Shown piece after piece: positions 10,611 to 22,190 of a stretch of 64,000 nucleotides of DNA (positions are counted from its first letter, which is position 1; the number at the start of each line of letters is the position of its first letter). The notes beneath the pieces are model-generated. The model had not been told where the DNA came from and ran no database searches. It saw only the letters and a list, made by a program, of their open reading frames with translations. This DNA is from Gigaspora rosea (lineage: Eukaryota; Glomeromycota; Glomeromycetes; Diversisporales; Gigasporaceae): positions 297,080 through 361,079 of the forward strand of contig QKWP01000109.1 in NCBI GenBank assembly GCA_003550325.1, read 5' to 3'. The position numbers were made by a program, and so were the translations under genes.

Positions 10611-11389
10611 TACACTTATCTCTAACTCTATTTAAGCAACTCAAGCACCTAGTTGGCAAAATTAATGTTTTTGTAACTGCTAAAATTGCATGCTAATTTC
10701 TTTGAACCATACATGAGTAGTTTTGAATAAAAGCATTAGCAGATGCACTTTGCAAAATTACCACGATGACTTCTTTGATCTGTTCGCGAAAATTTTGTTA
10801 TGAAACTTGCTATCATGATACACAGTTTGTATTGGAATGAATTCTCAGTTCTATGATTTATTGTAAAAAAATTTTTTTACAAACTTACTGACATAAATTA
10901 TGGTGCACATTATGCAGTTAAGATTTGTATTAAAATTATTATCATGTTGGCTGTAAAAAATTTTGTTGCAAACTTACTGACTATTGTGGTGACAGATGGC
11001 ATATGGTTAGTTTGTATTGGAAATATAGTCATAAAATTACTGTAAAAAATTTTGTTATGAAACTTATGATCTATTGTGTATGTAGTTGTATTAAAATTAA
11101 CAATCGTGATTTCTAGCTATTACAGAAATTGCGGTCGTGATTTCTGTCATTATTCACCATACATAGTTGTTAGTTTGCATTAGAATTATCAATCATAATT
11201 TCTATTGTTAAAAATCTTGTTACAAATTAACAGTCGTGACTTCTATTATAATTTACTGCAGCTTTTGTCTCGAACCATCTTCTACATGTAATTTTGGCCA
11301 TTAGTACGATCAATGTTGAAAGTATTATATATGTGATCAGTATTATTAGTTATTAAGCCAAGAGTACTGGACAGTATGATAGTTACTGG

Positions 11390-12889
11390 CAGAAATGGCG
11401 TCGAAACGAAACCTACCCGAAACTAGTTTCGGATTTTATTCAAAAAAATCGAACCGCCGAAATCCGAAACCCGAAACTATAATCCGAAACCCAAAACTAT
11501 AATACTAAACTCAAAAATATAATGCGGAGCTTTTAAATTTTATTAGAAAGTTTATTTTTTTTAATTAAATAGAGCCAAAATGGAAATTATTTTTGAATAA
11601 ATTATAAAATTATATAGATAATTTAATTATGTTTTTGGCAATTTTTTTTCTCTGCTTCGTTTTGTTCGGCCTTTTTTCTAAAGCTGGCCAACTTTATTTT
11701 TAATATCTTACCGTTATTACAACTGATTTCAAAATCCTAGGACAATAAAAAAAAATTGCCAATGAAGAATTGATAAGTATTTTGATGCCTGTTGATACCG
11801 ACAATTTATTTAATTCTGTGGTAACATAAATTCGATCATTAGTAGATTTGGACGTACTTTTTTTTTTTACTTATTATTACTTGATATTGTATCCAATTTT
11901 TACGTAGTAAGCAAAAAAAACTGATACTTGCAAAAGCAACATAAACTCCGGAATTATGCCTTTCATGTTGTACTTGTGAATCATAATAACGAAAAGGACT
12001 GCACGCATCAATATTGTTGGATCGGTGCATTTGATGTATAATTGAAAGAAATATATACGGTAATACATCAATGCAATCAATGTATATGGAAAATTAGGTA
12101 GTTTTTGGTTTTCAGGTGAGGTTTCAGGTTTCGGTTTCGAATGAGGTTTCGGGTTCCGGGTGAGGTTTCAAGTTTCGGATAAGGTTTCGGAAGCTATTTG
12201 TTTTGTCTCTCATTTCGGGGTTCTAACTATGTAAACACAGATTGGTTATTCTCCTGCCTATCGTGCAACCTGCGCTGTTTTCATAGGATCGGATTCTTCT
12301 TTATTTTGCATGTGCTTGACTGCCGTCTCGGCAGGTCACGAGAAAGCTGCATATATGACTGACGTCCCGTCAGGTCACAAAGACTGCATACATATATGAC
12401 TGTCGTCCGACAGGCCATATCACAAGACAAACTTGCAAACCTCGCCCAACCCTACCCTCCATGACAGTCGTCCCGACAGGCCACCCAGTGATACTATGTT
12501 GGGCAAGGGGGGAGGGAACGATGTAACCAGACCGGTTTGCAGAAGAATTTGCCAACATACCTCATCGGTACTGTATATACTCAGAACAATACTATCGATT
12601 ACTTCATACCTCTTACATGTACCAACCCATTAATCAATTCTTACCTCATATTCCTACATACACTCATACTTTCAAATGCCTGAGAACAAAATTACCTCAT
12701 ACTTACTTAACCATGATCGACCTAACGATCGATCAGACGATCGAACATGTGATCGTGACAGGGCGAGTCACATGTTTGAATCCGAGCTGATTCGAGACAA
12801 AAACTGCCTCGATACTTACGTATCGAGCAGTTTTAGTCTGAAACCCGAAACTTTCGGATTTGGCACAAAAGGTTTTGGCGCCAACTCTG
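11390..12889. mobile_element. hAT-like non-autonomous element with CGAAACC arrays (copy A)
   Basis: Ends are CAGAAATGGCGTCGAAAC and the complement of CAGAGTTGGCGCCAAAAC. The probable target duplication GTTACTGG/GTTCACTG is imperfect. Both ends carry clusters of CCGAAACCCGAAAC-like words (11405-11500, 12110-12190, 12838-12860). The copy at 50001-50868 is 868 bp; here an extra 640 bp lies at 12197-12836. No transposase is visible. Confidence 0.65.
12197..12836. repeat. Copy-A-only insertion with hairpin minisatellite
   Basis: Absent from copy B. Four units of the form ATGACTGTCGTCCCGACAGG, each a short inverted repeat, lie between 12308 and 12485. The central dyads differ (CTGCCGTC, CTGACGTC, CTGTCGTC, CAGTCGTC). 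A second cluster of GATCG words lies at 12715-12765. The ends show no clear inverted repeats or target duplication, so the origin is unknown. Confidence 0.55.
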
Positions 12890-14169
12890 GTTCACTGTTC
12901 AAAGGTTGGCCTGTCAGGGCGACAGCTTAGTTATTAACGCATAATGGAACAAGCGCAAAAAAAAAAATAAAATTATGTTATGTACCATACCGAAAATGAA
13001 GACAAAAACTTGCTATTGCGGTATATAGTCGAATTAGTTGGTTTGAAATCAACTACCTTAGTTCCTACCATAATTTGCCGTAAAAATTTTGTTGCAAAAC
13101 TTGTTAGCTATTGTGATAACACGCAGTATGGATTTGAGTTAGTTTGTATTGGAATTAACAAAACTTGCCGATTATTGTGGTGACTCTCAATTTTGCAAAT
13201 CGACACACAATACTATATGTGATCGTGATTAACAATTGTTAATGGATTTTGACATTCTTGATTATAACTTGCTCATCGATATATTAGTCCTAACATTTGA
13301 TCACAGTTTGTACAGCCATTTAAAAGCTTTAAAGCACAATAACTTGATCCTATTGCTATATTAGTTTTAGCACACTGATCACATTTGGATATAAACATGA
13401 TTTTATTAATTGGTAGATCGACATAAACAAGAATCGTGGCAAAAATTAAAAAAATTTATGAAAATGTCAAAATCTAGAAATCAATCATCTAAATCTTTAG
13501 CGAAATGTAATTTTTTCTTAATATTTGCTAATATATTCGCTTTTTATTAATCTTGCTTTTTCTTTTTATCTATTGCGGAGCAATTGTTCTTGTTCTTGCA
13601 ATTGCACTTGCGGTTCTTGAACATGTTCTAGAACTTTCAAATTCGTGAATGACTTTTTAGCTCAAAATAATTTGTAAATATTAGGTAATCAAACAACAGA
13701 AGCAAATTTGGCAAATACAAGTTTAAAGGCGTTAAAAAATTTTTTTTTGATGTACAGGTGAAACTAATATAAGCAAATCATTGCTCAATATTAAAATATA
13801 ATTATTAAATACCGGCGTGAATCAAGTGTAAGGCTCCACTTAGCCATAAATACATGCTGTGATCATCTTTGCATCAATACATGAATCGAGATAGGATCGA
13901 TTAAGTAAATGCTGCGTTTTACATTGTCTTGAGGCTTTTCAATGTAACAGCAGATCAGTAATACAGTAAATTTAGGAAAAAACTTCAAACAAAATCACGC
14001 TACTCTTTTGTCATGACAAAATGAAATTCTGAAATAAGTACGTACTTACGTAAGTACATATTGTATTTCACATATTTATTCTACTCAAATGAATTCCCCA
14101 GTTATGAGGTTTTGCTGACACTAAAAGTGGTTTGGTTTGGATAAGTATTTCTTAAATCTAGGTGTACAG

Positions 14170-14292
14170 TAGTGATGCCTGACGAAATGACGAAACCTGA
14201 CGAAACCATAAGTTTCGTCATTGACGAAACTTGACGAAACTTATGGTTTCGTCATTTCGTCAAGGCAAAATTAGTTTCGTCAGGCATCTATA
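14170..14292. mobile_element. 123-bp hAT-type MITE with GACGAAAC arrays
   Basis: Flanked by a perfect 8-bp duplication GTGTACAG (14162-14169 and 14293-14300). Ends are TAGTGATGCCTGACG and the complement of TATAGATGCCTGACG. Nearly the whole element consists of TGACGAAAC units in both orientations. Copy B has no counterpart of this stretch. Confidence 0.9.
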
Positions 14293-14618
14293 GTGTACAG
14301 CGTTTTTTTAAGGATACTTTTCATTGGAAATTGCTGGTATAATAGTGGAGTTGTCACTATGGAGAGAAGAGTAAATCGTCAAAACAAGGCGTTAATAATT
14401 AAAAATAGCTACAGAGCTTTGATACAGAAAATTAAGAAAATTAGCTAATACTTTAATGAATACGCAGTATTTAGTTGTTATAATTATTTCCTTTACAGTA
14501 TGTCATTAGAAATTGAGCCTTATGACTAGTGATGTGCCATTTATATAATGCCTGAAAAATTTTAGCGTACAGTACGTACAGTTCGTACTGTACGTATAGT
14601 TCTTTTCCGGCATCTGAT

Positions 14619-15402
14619 TAGTGATGGGCAACGCGCGGGATCCGCGCGTGATCCCGCGCAGGATCCCGCGCGGGATGCGCGGGATTTAAAAACTCCCGCG
14701 CGGGATTTTTAATATAAGATTTTCTGGCCTGCGAAGCATATCATCTGGCCCGCATTAACAAAAAATCCGGCCTGCTTTAACATAAGTGGGCCAATTCCTA
14801 ATTAGTATTTGATGTACTTAAATATAAATATTAAATCTTTTGAATGATAAGTTTAAATAAAATTCGAGCCAATCAGTTATGAAATTCAGAAATTATAAGC
14901 CGATTATGAATTTCTTATGAGTCGCTTATGAATTTTTGTATGTATATAACCTGGTTATAAATTTTAGTACGTATGTCAGTACCTTATCACTTATAAATTC
15001 TAGCACATTTATACCTGATTATGCACCTGATTACTTGTAAATTTTTATACGCTTATGATTGATCGCTTTGTTACCATTATAATTTTTAAATATATATTTA
15101 TATAATAATAATATTTTAAAAATTGATAAAATTAAGGCAAATCTGAATTGATGAATTTAATAATTATAAGATCCAAATGTTTTAAAATTAGGTAAAATTT
15201 ATATAAGCATTTTTATTTGTAATAAATGTAGTTAGATTTATAAGAAATGATCATTATTTTAACGAGAAATTACATTCCTAGTGATGATATATATATATAT
15301 ATATATTTATTAATCGGGAAAAATCCAGAAACTCTACTCGATCCCGCGAACCCGCGAATCCCGCGCGGGATTTTTGAAAATATCGGGATTTGCCCATCAC
15401 TA
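14619..15402. mobile_element. Nested hAT-type element with CCGCGCGGGAT arrays
   Basis: Flanked by the perfect 8-bp duplication CATCTGAT (14611-14618 and 15403-15410). Ends are TAGTGATGGGCAA and the exact complement of TAGTGATGGGCAA. Just inside both ends lie dense G+C-rich words such as CCCGCGCGGGATCC (14633-14710 and 15347-15372), in strong contrast to the AT-rich core. The 784 bp have no coding capacity. Confidence 0.92.
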
Positions 15403-15660
15403 CATCTGATCGACTGGAACAAGTGATCGGCAAAAATTTAGCGTACAGTACGTACAGTATAGTACTGCACGCGGCTAGTGATGTGCCGCGTACTGTACTA
15501 TACGTACTGTACTGTACGTACTGTATGTACTGTACGCTAAAATTTTTGCCGATCACTTGTTCCAGCCAATCAAATGCCAGAAAAGAACTATACGTACAGT
15601 ACAGTACGTACTGTACGCTAAAATTTTTCAGGTATAATATAAATGGTATTATATGTTTTC
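15403..15660. repeat. Inverted GTACGTACTGTACG subterminal array
   Basis: The word AGCGTACAGTACGTACAG and its complement occur about six times between 14565 and 15620 in both orientations. GATCGGCAAAAATTTAGCG (15426-15444) is inverted as CGCTAAAATTTTTGCCGATC at 15535-15554, centred on a second TAGTGATGTGCC terminus at 15476. This makes the left end of the 6.5-kb element a fold-back. Confidence 0.8.
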
Positions 15661-16349
15661 ACAATTGAGTCTACGTATAATGTGGAGTATAGTTTATTTT
15701 TAAATTATGCATAGTATGTAGTACGGTATCATACCTAATAGACTGATGATCAGATAGTTAATTTTTGTGTTACGTACGTACGTATTTGATGCGTGTTACA
15801 AGATTTCCATTTGTAAGATTGGAAAATTTTGAATAACGATAGTGTAGATACGTACGTACGTACATACTACCAGATGCACTGAATACGATATAAATCAAGA
15901 CAGTAAAAAAAAAAGATGATTCTTGGTGTTATATTTTTAATCGGCATCTTACGCACCCAAATTTTTATTAAGATTAGAATGTCAAATATGCTTGCATATT
16001 TTAATTAAATTAAAGAATAGTTCCTTATAGTTATTAAAAAATGTAAATAATAAAAATTCGATTTTAATATATATACATATATAATCAATTTTTAATATAT
16101 AAAAAAAGTTACATAAACTATTAAGTGTGAATACGATTGATAAATTTTTGATCAATTTAAAATTGTGATGCAGAAATGTATTTATAAGCTTATATATAAT
16201 AAAAATTACTTTTACTCTCTTAGTCGTATCTATTGATTTTTTTTTGATTCGAAGGTCAACAATAAGTAAATATTTGAAATTATTTGATTTCTAGTTGTTT
16301 TTCATAACCATTGATTAAATATTGTTTGATTGAATTTTAAAGAATATGA

Positions 16350-19300
16350 TTATTGAAATACAATCCGATGATGAGAATTTACATATTGAAAAAAATAATT
16401 CAAATTTCAAAAATGAATTTGATGAAGCATCAGTAATTGATTTACAGCTGATTTGAAAATTAGTGGGACAGTGATGAATTTTTTCGGCCGCGGTATCGTT
16501 TGTTTTGATTTTCGGACTGATCCGGGATGGTTGTTACAAAACATTCCGGATCAGTCCGAAAATCAAAACAAACGATACCGCAACAATATATCGGCCGAAA
16601 ATTATATTATCGAAAAACTATACTGTTATTACCGAAAAATATGAAAAATAATTACCGAAATTTGGATGATCATCACAAAAATTCATCACTGTCCCACTAA
16701 TTTTCAAATCAGCTGTAACATCAAATCCATCGAATCATGAAAGTTTATATGATAATGAGTCTGAAGTTAGTATAACTTAAATAAATTTAATGAATTTATT
16801 TATATATTTGTTTAAAATAGATTTATAATTAATCTAAATATTTTTAGAATGAATTGGCAAAAGTTAATTATCATGAAATCGAAGATAATGAGCATAATGA
16901 AAATGAAGATATTGAGTATAGTGAAATCAAAGATGCCGATTATAATGAAATTGACGATATTGATTATAATAGTTTTGAAGATACCAATTATAATGAGATT
17001 GAGGATACTGATTATAATGATCTTGAAGATACTAGTTATGATACAAATGAAATTCATTAAATAACAGAAAGCTTGCGAGTAAATGAAATTCAGCATACAA
17101 TTTTTCCTATGGAATATCCACCTACATCGTCTAAAGGCATTGCAATTTGTTATAATATAAAAAATTGGGAATCATATGAAGCAGCATTTGAAAATGTAAG
17201 TAATCATATTTAATTTATAATTTATTATAAAATTAAACTTTATATTTTATATTAATACCTACTTTATTATAAGATGCAATATATGACCGGAAAACCAATG
17301 GGTGGTGGTGAAAAGGCAATTTGGAGTCCTTATTTAAATTGTACTGTAAAAAAATATTACAGAACATGTACAAGTGTAAAAAAATGCATGTTCTTAGATA
17401 ATTCAATTAAAGACACAAGTCATACTGAAGTCGATATAAGCAAGGATTTTATTCAACAAAATGATGAAATTTCACTTTTACAAAAAACAAAAGAGGCCAA
17501 AACATATACGTAAGCAAATAAACTTAATTTATATTTATATAATATATTATATTGTTAATTAAATTTAATTGTTTATTAAATTTCAATAGAAAATTTCTTG
17601 CAATGAAAGAAATAAAATGTCCTTATTATGAACAAAAATGCCATGGCAATTTTGTAGTACAAAAGCGATCAAAAAATATTTCAAATGCAACAGATGAATG
17701 GTTTATTGGTTGTAGCCGCTGGCGGGAAAAAGAAAAAGGAAAACATTTTTTCAACCATTAAAAAAGATGTTGATCCAATTTTACTTAATAAATTATTTAA
17801 AAATGAACCGGTATTTTAATTTATACTTTTTAATTATTAATTTATTGTATTATTTTATTAATTAATAAACTTATTTTAGATTAATTTATCAAGTAATACA
17901 AATTCATGTTCAGTTATTCTTTCTACAAAATCACATAGTACTAAATGTGGTAAATATTTATATATTATATTTAAATATTAAATAATAATTTATTAATTTT
18001 ATTTTAAATTATTTTAGGTTTTTTACATAAAGATTCAAATGGCATTATAGAGGAAGGAAAAATTATTAAAAAAGGCTGCGATGTTACTTTTTATAAATTT
18101 ATTCCATGTGATTTAAAAAAAACACCATATGTTATATTTTGGTTAGTAAAAGGTATACACAAACATCCACCACCACCACCTGAAAGAGTTCCAAAAGAAA
18201 TTATGAATAAATTAAAAACAATGATTGAAATAGCAAGTGATGATTTAGTAGATATATCTACACGAAAATTAATATCTAGTAAGTAAATATTTAATAGTTT
18301 ATAATAATAATTAATAATATTATTACTAATATATATTAGATAATATAAATAGGTAATCTTATTAAAGCTACTTTTGGAACTAATTATCTCTCAGAAATTC
18401 ATGTGTCACTTAAAAATTTAGATAAATTAAGACATTTAGTTTCAAAAGTTCAAAAAGAACATAATCCTTATGGGCAAGGTATTCTTGGTTTAACTTATAA
18501 CATATGGAAAGAAAAAAAAGAATATGAAGATTATATTCAACAAGCAGGTAAATAACAAATAATTTAAATAATTAAATAGTGTATTATAATTATGTAATTG
18601 TTTATAATTAAATATTTAACAAAAATGATAAATTTAATATATATATAGACGTATTTGCTGATGGACAAATTATGGTGATTTGTATTTCTAAATTACAAGC
18701 AGAAGCTTGGAAATCTCTTGAATACTTTGAAATTGATGTAGCATTCAAACGTGTTCAAGGAAATATTAATGAACTTGAAATAAATTCTTATAATGAATGC
18801 TATAAAATTGGTAAAACTATTATTTATTATATATATATTTTATATTTAATTTTATTATTACTAATTTATAATTTAATATTTAGCATTAACATATGCTCGT
18901 GTATTTACAAATATTACAAGCTCTATTGCATATGAACGAATGTTTAGTGCATTATTTAATTGGATTAATCAATTAACTAATTCTTTTCCAAAAATTTTTC
19001 ATATTGATGGAGCTGGATGGAAATGTATTCTTGGTGACTTAGATCAAGCTCAAGCTAAAGGCTTAGGGCTTGCGCTTAATAAGCTTTATTCAAATTTAAC
19101 ATAGGAAGAACATTTGCTTCATATTTTTAAGAGCTGTAGAATACATTATAATAGGTATATAGATTTATTATATTTTATCTATTAAAATAAAATTTTTTAT
19201 TTAATTTAAAAATATATATTATTTATTTTTAGAAACATCAAAAATAATAAATATTCCAGTCATATTAAGCAATTAATGTATGAATATCCAAATGCTAATA

Positions 19301-20301
19301 CAAATGAAAGAGTTGAAGAAATTTTTCAAATATTAAAAGGATCCAATGAACCAAATATAAATGGTTAATATTAATTAATTTAATTATTCTAAAATTTTTT
19401 ATAATATATAATTTATTTTTTTAATTTTTTTTAGATTGGATTGCATATTATTCAATTTCTTGGATACGTGGTTCATTGAGCTATATTTATTCTTTTATTA
19501 GTAATGATATTTGGGATAAAGCTCCAGACAATACTAATGTTGCTGAAGCAAGCCATTCAAATGCAAATCGGGATGGTAAATTTTTATCACTTGAGAATGC
19601 AATTTTAATGTAAGTTAATTAAGTTTTAAAATTTTTTAAATTTTTTTTTTTTTTTTAAATGTTAAAGATGAGACCTTGCTTTTATCTTTATTAAATTTAA
19701 TAGAAACTTTTTACAATACTGAAAGAAATTTCATTTTTTTAAATCTAATGCTAAGAATAAAAACTCAGACATATATCTAAGTAAACCTAAATACTTATCT
19801 GTGGCCTAAACCTAATTTTTTAAATTTTTATTACATATTTAAATTTATTAAGACTATTACTTTAATAAGAGCTAAAAGGTATGAACAAGAAATTTTATAG
19901 CATGTAATACTCAAAAGAAATATGGAATTCGTAAAACTGGCAAAAATCTTGGAGTAATAGCATGTGAAAAACAAGCTATTTGCAGATCAGGTAAATTTTT
20001 ATTAATATATAATAATAATTTAATATTAAATATTAAATATAAATTTTATAGCAAAAAAAAAAGAGCGAATTCTATTAGTAAAGCAGAATCATCTACTAAA
20101 TCAAAGCGAACAAAAAGAATTAAAAAAATTGAAAACTCTCAAGATTTAACAGATGCGTTGGCTGAATTTGATTTAGAAAAAGAAGAAAAAATTCTACTTT
20201 TAAAGGAAAAAAAATTAGAATTAGAAGAAAGGGAGTTGAAAATTGAAAAAGAAAAATTAGAAATTTTTAAGCTTAAACAAGAATTAGATCTTAAAGAATA
20301 G
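16350..20301 (+). pseudogene. MULE-like DDE transposase gene, multi-exon, degraded
   Basis: About ten or more exons joined by short AT-rich GT-AG introns. Order: an acidic N-terminus (ATG at 16350; Asp/Glu/Tyr-rich repeats 16855-17059); a Cys-containing DNA-binding part (17274-17760: KEIKCPYYEQKC, WFIGCSRWRE); a GIHKHPPPPPERVPKEI segment (18150); the first catalytic Asp region FEIDVAFKRVQGNINE (18727); FHIDGAGWKCILGDLDQAQ with AKGLG (18990); a C..H segment HIFKSCRIHYNR; the Glu region NVAEASHSNANRDGK (19540); and a Lys/Glu coiled-coil tail to the stop at 20301. The pattern fits fungal MULE-like transposases abundant in Rhizophagus. It is broken: a MITE sits in the first exon, stops fall in frame after NEIH (17057) and before EEHLLHIF (19104), and the frame shifts near 17760. 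The assignment to MULE is from memory of motifs. Confidence 0.7.
16445..16715. mobile_element. Tc1/mariner-type fold-back MITE (CAGCTGATTT family)
   Basis: Flanked by TA (16443-16444, 16716-16717). Ends are CAGCTGATTTGAAAATTAGT and its exact complement. The interior is largely self-complementary around GATCCGGGATGGTTGTTAC; the left arm is shorter than the right. It interrupts the first exon of the transposase gene, so it arrived after that gene. A perfect relative lies at 38329-38675. Confidence 0.9.
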
Positions 20302-21026
20302 GGTATTTAAAGATGTAATTAATTTAGAATTCTTTGCATTACATAATATGAATATTATAATATGAATGGTAATGCAAATATGCAATTACTACAAAAATAG
20401 TCTGGATTATTTTCATTAGCGACGCACATAAGGATAAGACAAAATGCTTTAATTATTAATCATGCAAAAAGTGTGGAATCATAATTTTTAGCATAATGAT
20501 TCAAACCTCTTAATCGTTTTTAGTTCATAAATATAACTATATACACATTTGATTTCCAAACCGTATGTACACATATTTGAATAGGTAATACAATATATAT
20601 ATTAATTAAATATGCAAATGAAACGATTTATAGTAAGAAGCGTAATAAAGACAAAAGCACATCATTGAAAATAAAAAAATTCCAATTATTTTTATCGATA
20701 TTAGGTCCTGGTTCATTATAATCTGGTCTTGGTCTTATCAAAGACCGATCCATCACTATAAAGTAGTTACAATTAGCAGTTACACGTTTTAAATTAATTC
20801 AGTTGATAAACTTTATTATCTTATAATTTAGTTATATTATAGTTAATTTAATATTAAGTAGACGATCACATTCAACTCAGAAGAGCACAGAATCATTAGC
20901 GTACTCAATTCAGAAAAAAACAAATTTACTAGCGTACTCAACTCTGCAACGTGTGTAGACTCTATTGTAAATCAGATGACCCTATAAATGGCACATCACT
21001 ATACGCGGCACATCATTACTTATGAC

Positions 21027-22190
21027 ATGTCAAATGATTGTTGCGTGATCATAAGGATATCCATTATTTGATATTATCATTATATTTTTATTCAGCATTT
21101 TATTTGATGCTTACACTGTGCATACCTAATCACGTGAGTTTTGTAATTCCAAAATAACTCGAGCCATAATCCCAAAAGGGCATGCAGTAACAAGTTGCTA
21201 TAAAGTCGACCATCGGTATTATGTACTATCGGCTGTAATTCTCTAAAATCGTACGATAATTAAATATGATCGTTCACACAGAGTATAGAGGCAATTATTG
21301 TCTTGAATCGTCATTTAATCAATCACAGTCACATGTCGTGTCTGTTAAGAGACAAAAAAAAGTGCCGGGCCAAAATTACGCAAAATTCTGCTAATGAAAC
21401 TGTGAGTAAAAATGCACCAGAGCCAATTTTACCATAGAGCAGGCCTATTTATTAACAAACTTCCTTTTTTGTAGCTTAAAAATTTAAAAAAAATCCAATT
21501 TCCGGCAAGATTAAGAATTTCGAAGATCGTTCCTAAATTAATTTAATGCAGGCCAAATTTTTGCCAGCTAATGAAAACATCATCTTGGCCATGTGATCTA
21601 AAAATTATATAGGAATAGGGTATTAATTATATAATCAAGTAAGTTAATATTGAAAAGAGAACTTTGTCTTTTATACAGACTCGACTTTTGTTCGTTAATA
21701 TCATTCCCACTCTCTCCGCCAAATTAAGGTAAAATGGAATTAAAGATTACAAGATACATAAACGGGTTAATAATTGAAACATTTGAATTGGAATTTAAAA
21801 CCATTCCTTAAAGATTCAATCAAATAAAGTATTATTAATGGCTGAAATTAATAGTAATTTTTACATGTTGGAACGACAATTACGTGTAATCACTAAATTA
21901 GGATGAGATTATATAGGTGAGTGACAAAAGCGATGCTCAAATCAAGGAATTAACATGAATTCAACTAAACTATATATTATACATTGGTAATCAAATGTAC
22001 TGCTGATTTGTTATACCGTATCAGAGACTTTATTGCTATAATGGTTATCCGAAGCGAAGTGGGGAATTTATACGTACTTCTATATATCAAAATGTAGTCT
22101 TGACGTTTTATAGATTTAACGCCCTTGAGAATTCTAGTCTGCGGTATATAATATATGATTTTCAGGGCTGAATTCGTTGTCGTTATAAAG
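21027..22190. other. Copy A shared segment, no gene recognised
   Basis: Aligns with 53875-54055 and 54838-55569 in copy B. The short minus-strand frame at 21977-22228 has no family resemblance, and copy B interrupts the region with a transposon. No coding signal was found. Confidence 0.5.

Larger units (their letters stand above)
14527..21018. mobile_element. 6.5-kb DNA transposon with TAGTGATGTGCC ends and a MULE-like transposase
   Basis: Flanked by the perfect 8-bp duplication CTTATGAC (14519-14526 and 21019-21026); copy B has the empty site at about 53867-53874 (GAGTCTTATGACATG). The left end TAGTGATGTGCCATTTATA pairs with the complement of 20983-21001. A second left terminus TAGTGATGTGCCGCGTA at 15476 pairs with the outermost 17 bp on the right (21002-21018). 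GTACGTACTGTACG-type palindromic arrays fill the left end. The interior carries a multi-exon transposase gene. A 784-bp nested element (14619-15402) and a 271-bp nested MITE (16445-16715) are later insertions. The 8-bp duplication is typical of hAT but also fits MULEs. Confidence 0.85.

Noticed and set aside
15278-15668. Overlapping 92-codon frames rich in Tyr/Ser/Thr
   Set aside because: They translate the GTACGTACTGTACG arrays and carry no independent coding evidence.
16453-16644. 63-codon frame
   Set aside because: It lies inside a palindromic MITE and reads both arms of the inverted repeat.
16812-17096. Minus-strand Ile-rich frame
   Set aside because: Shadow of the acidic Asn/Asp/Glu-rich transposase exon on the other strand.
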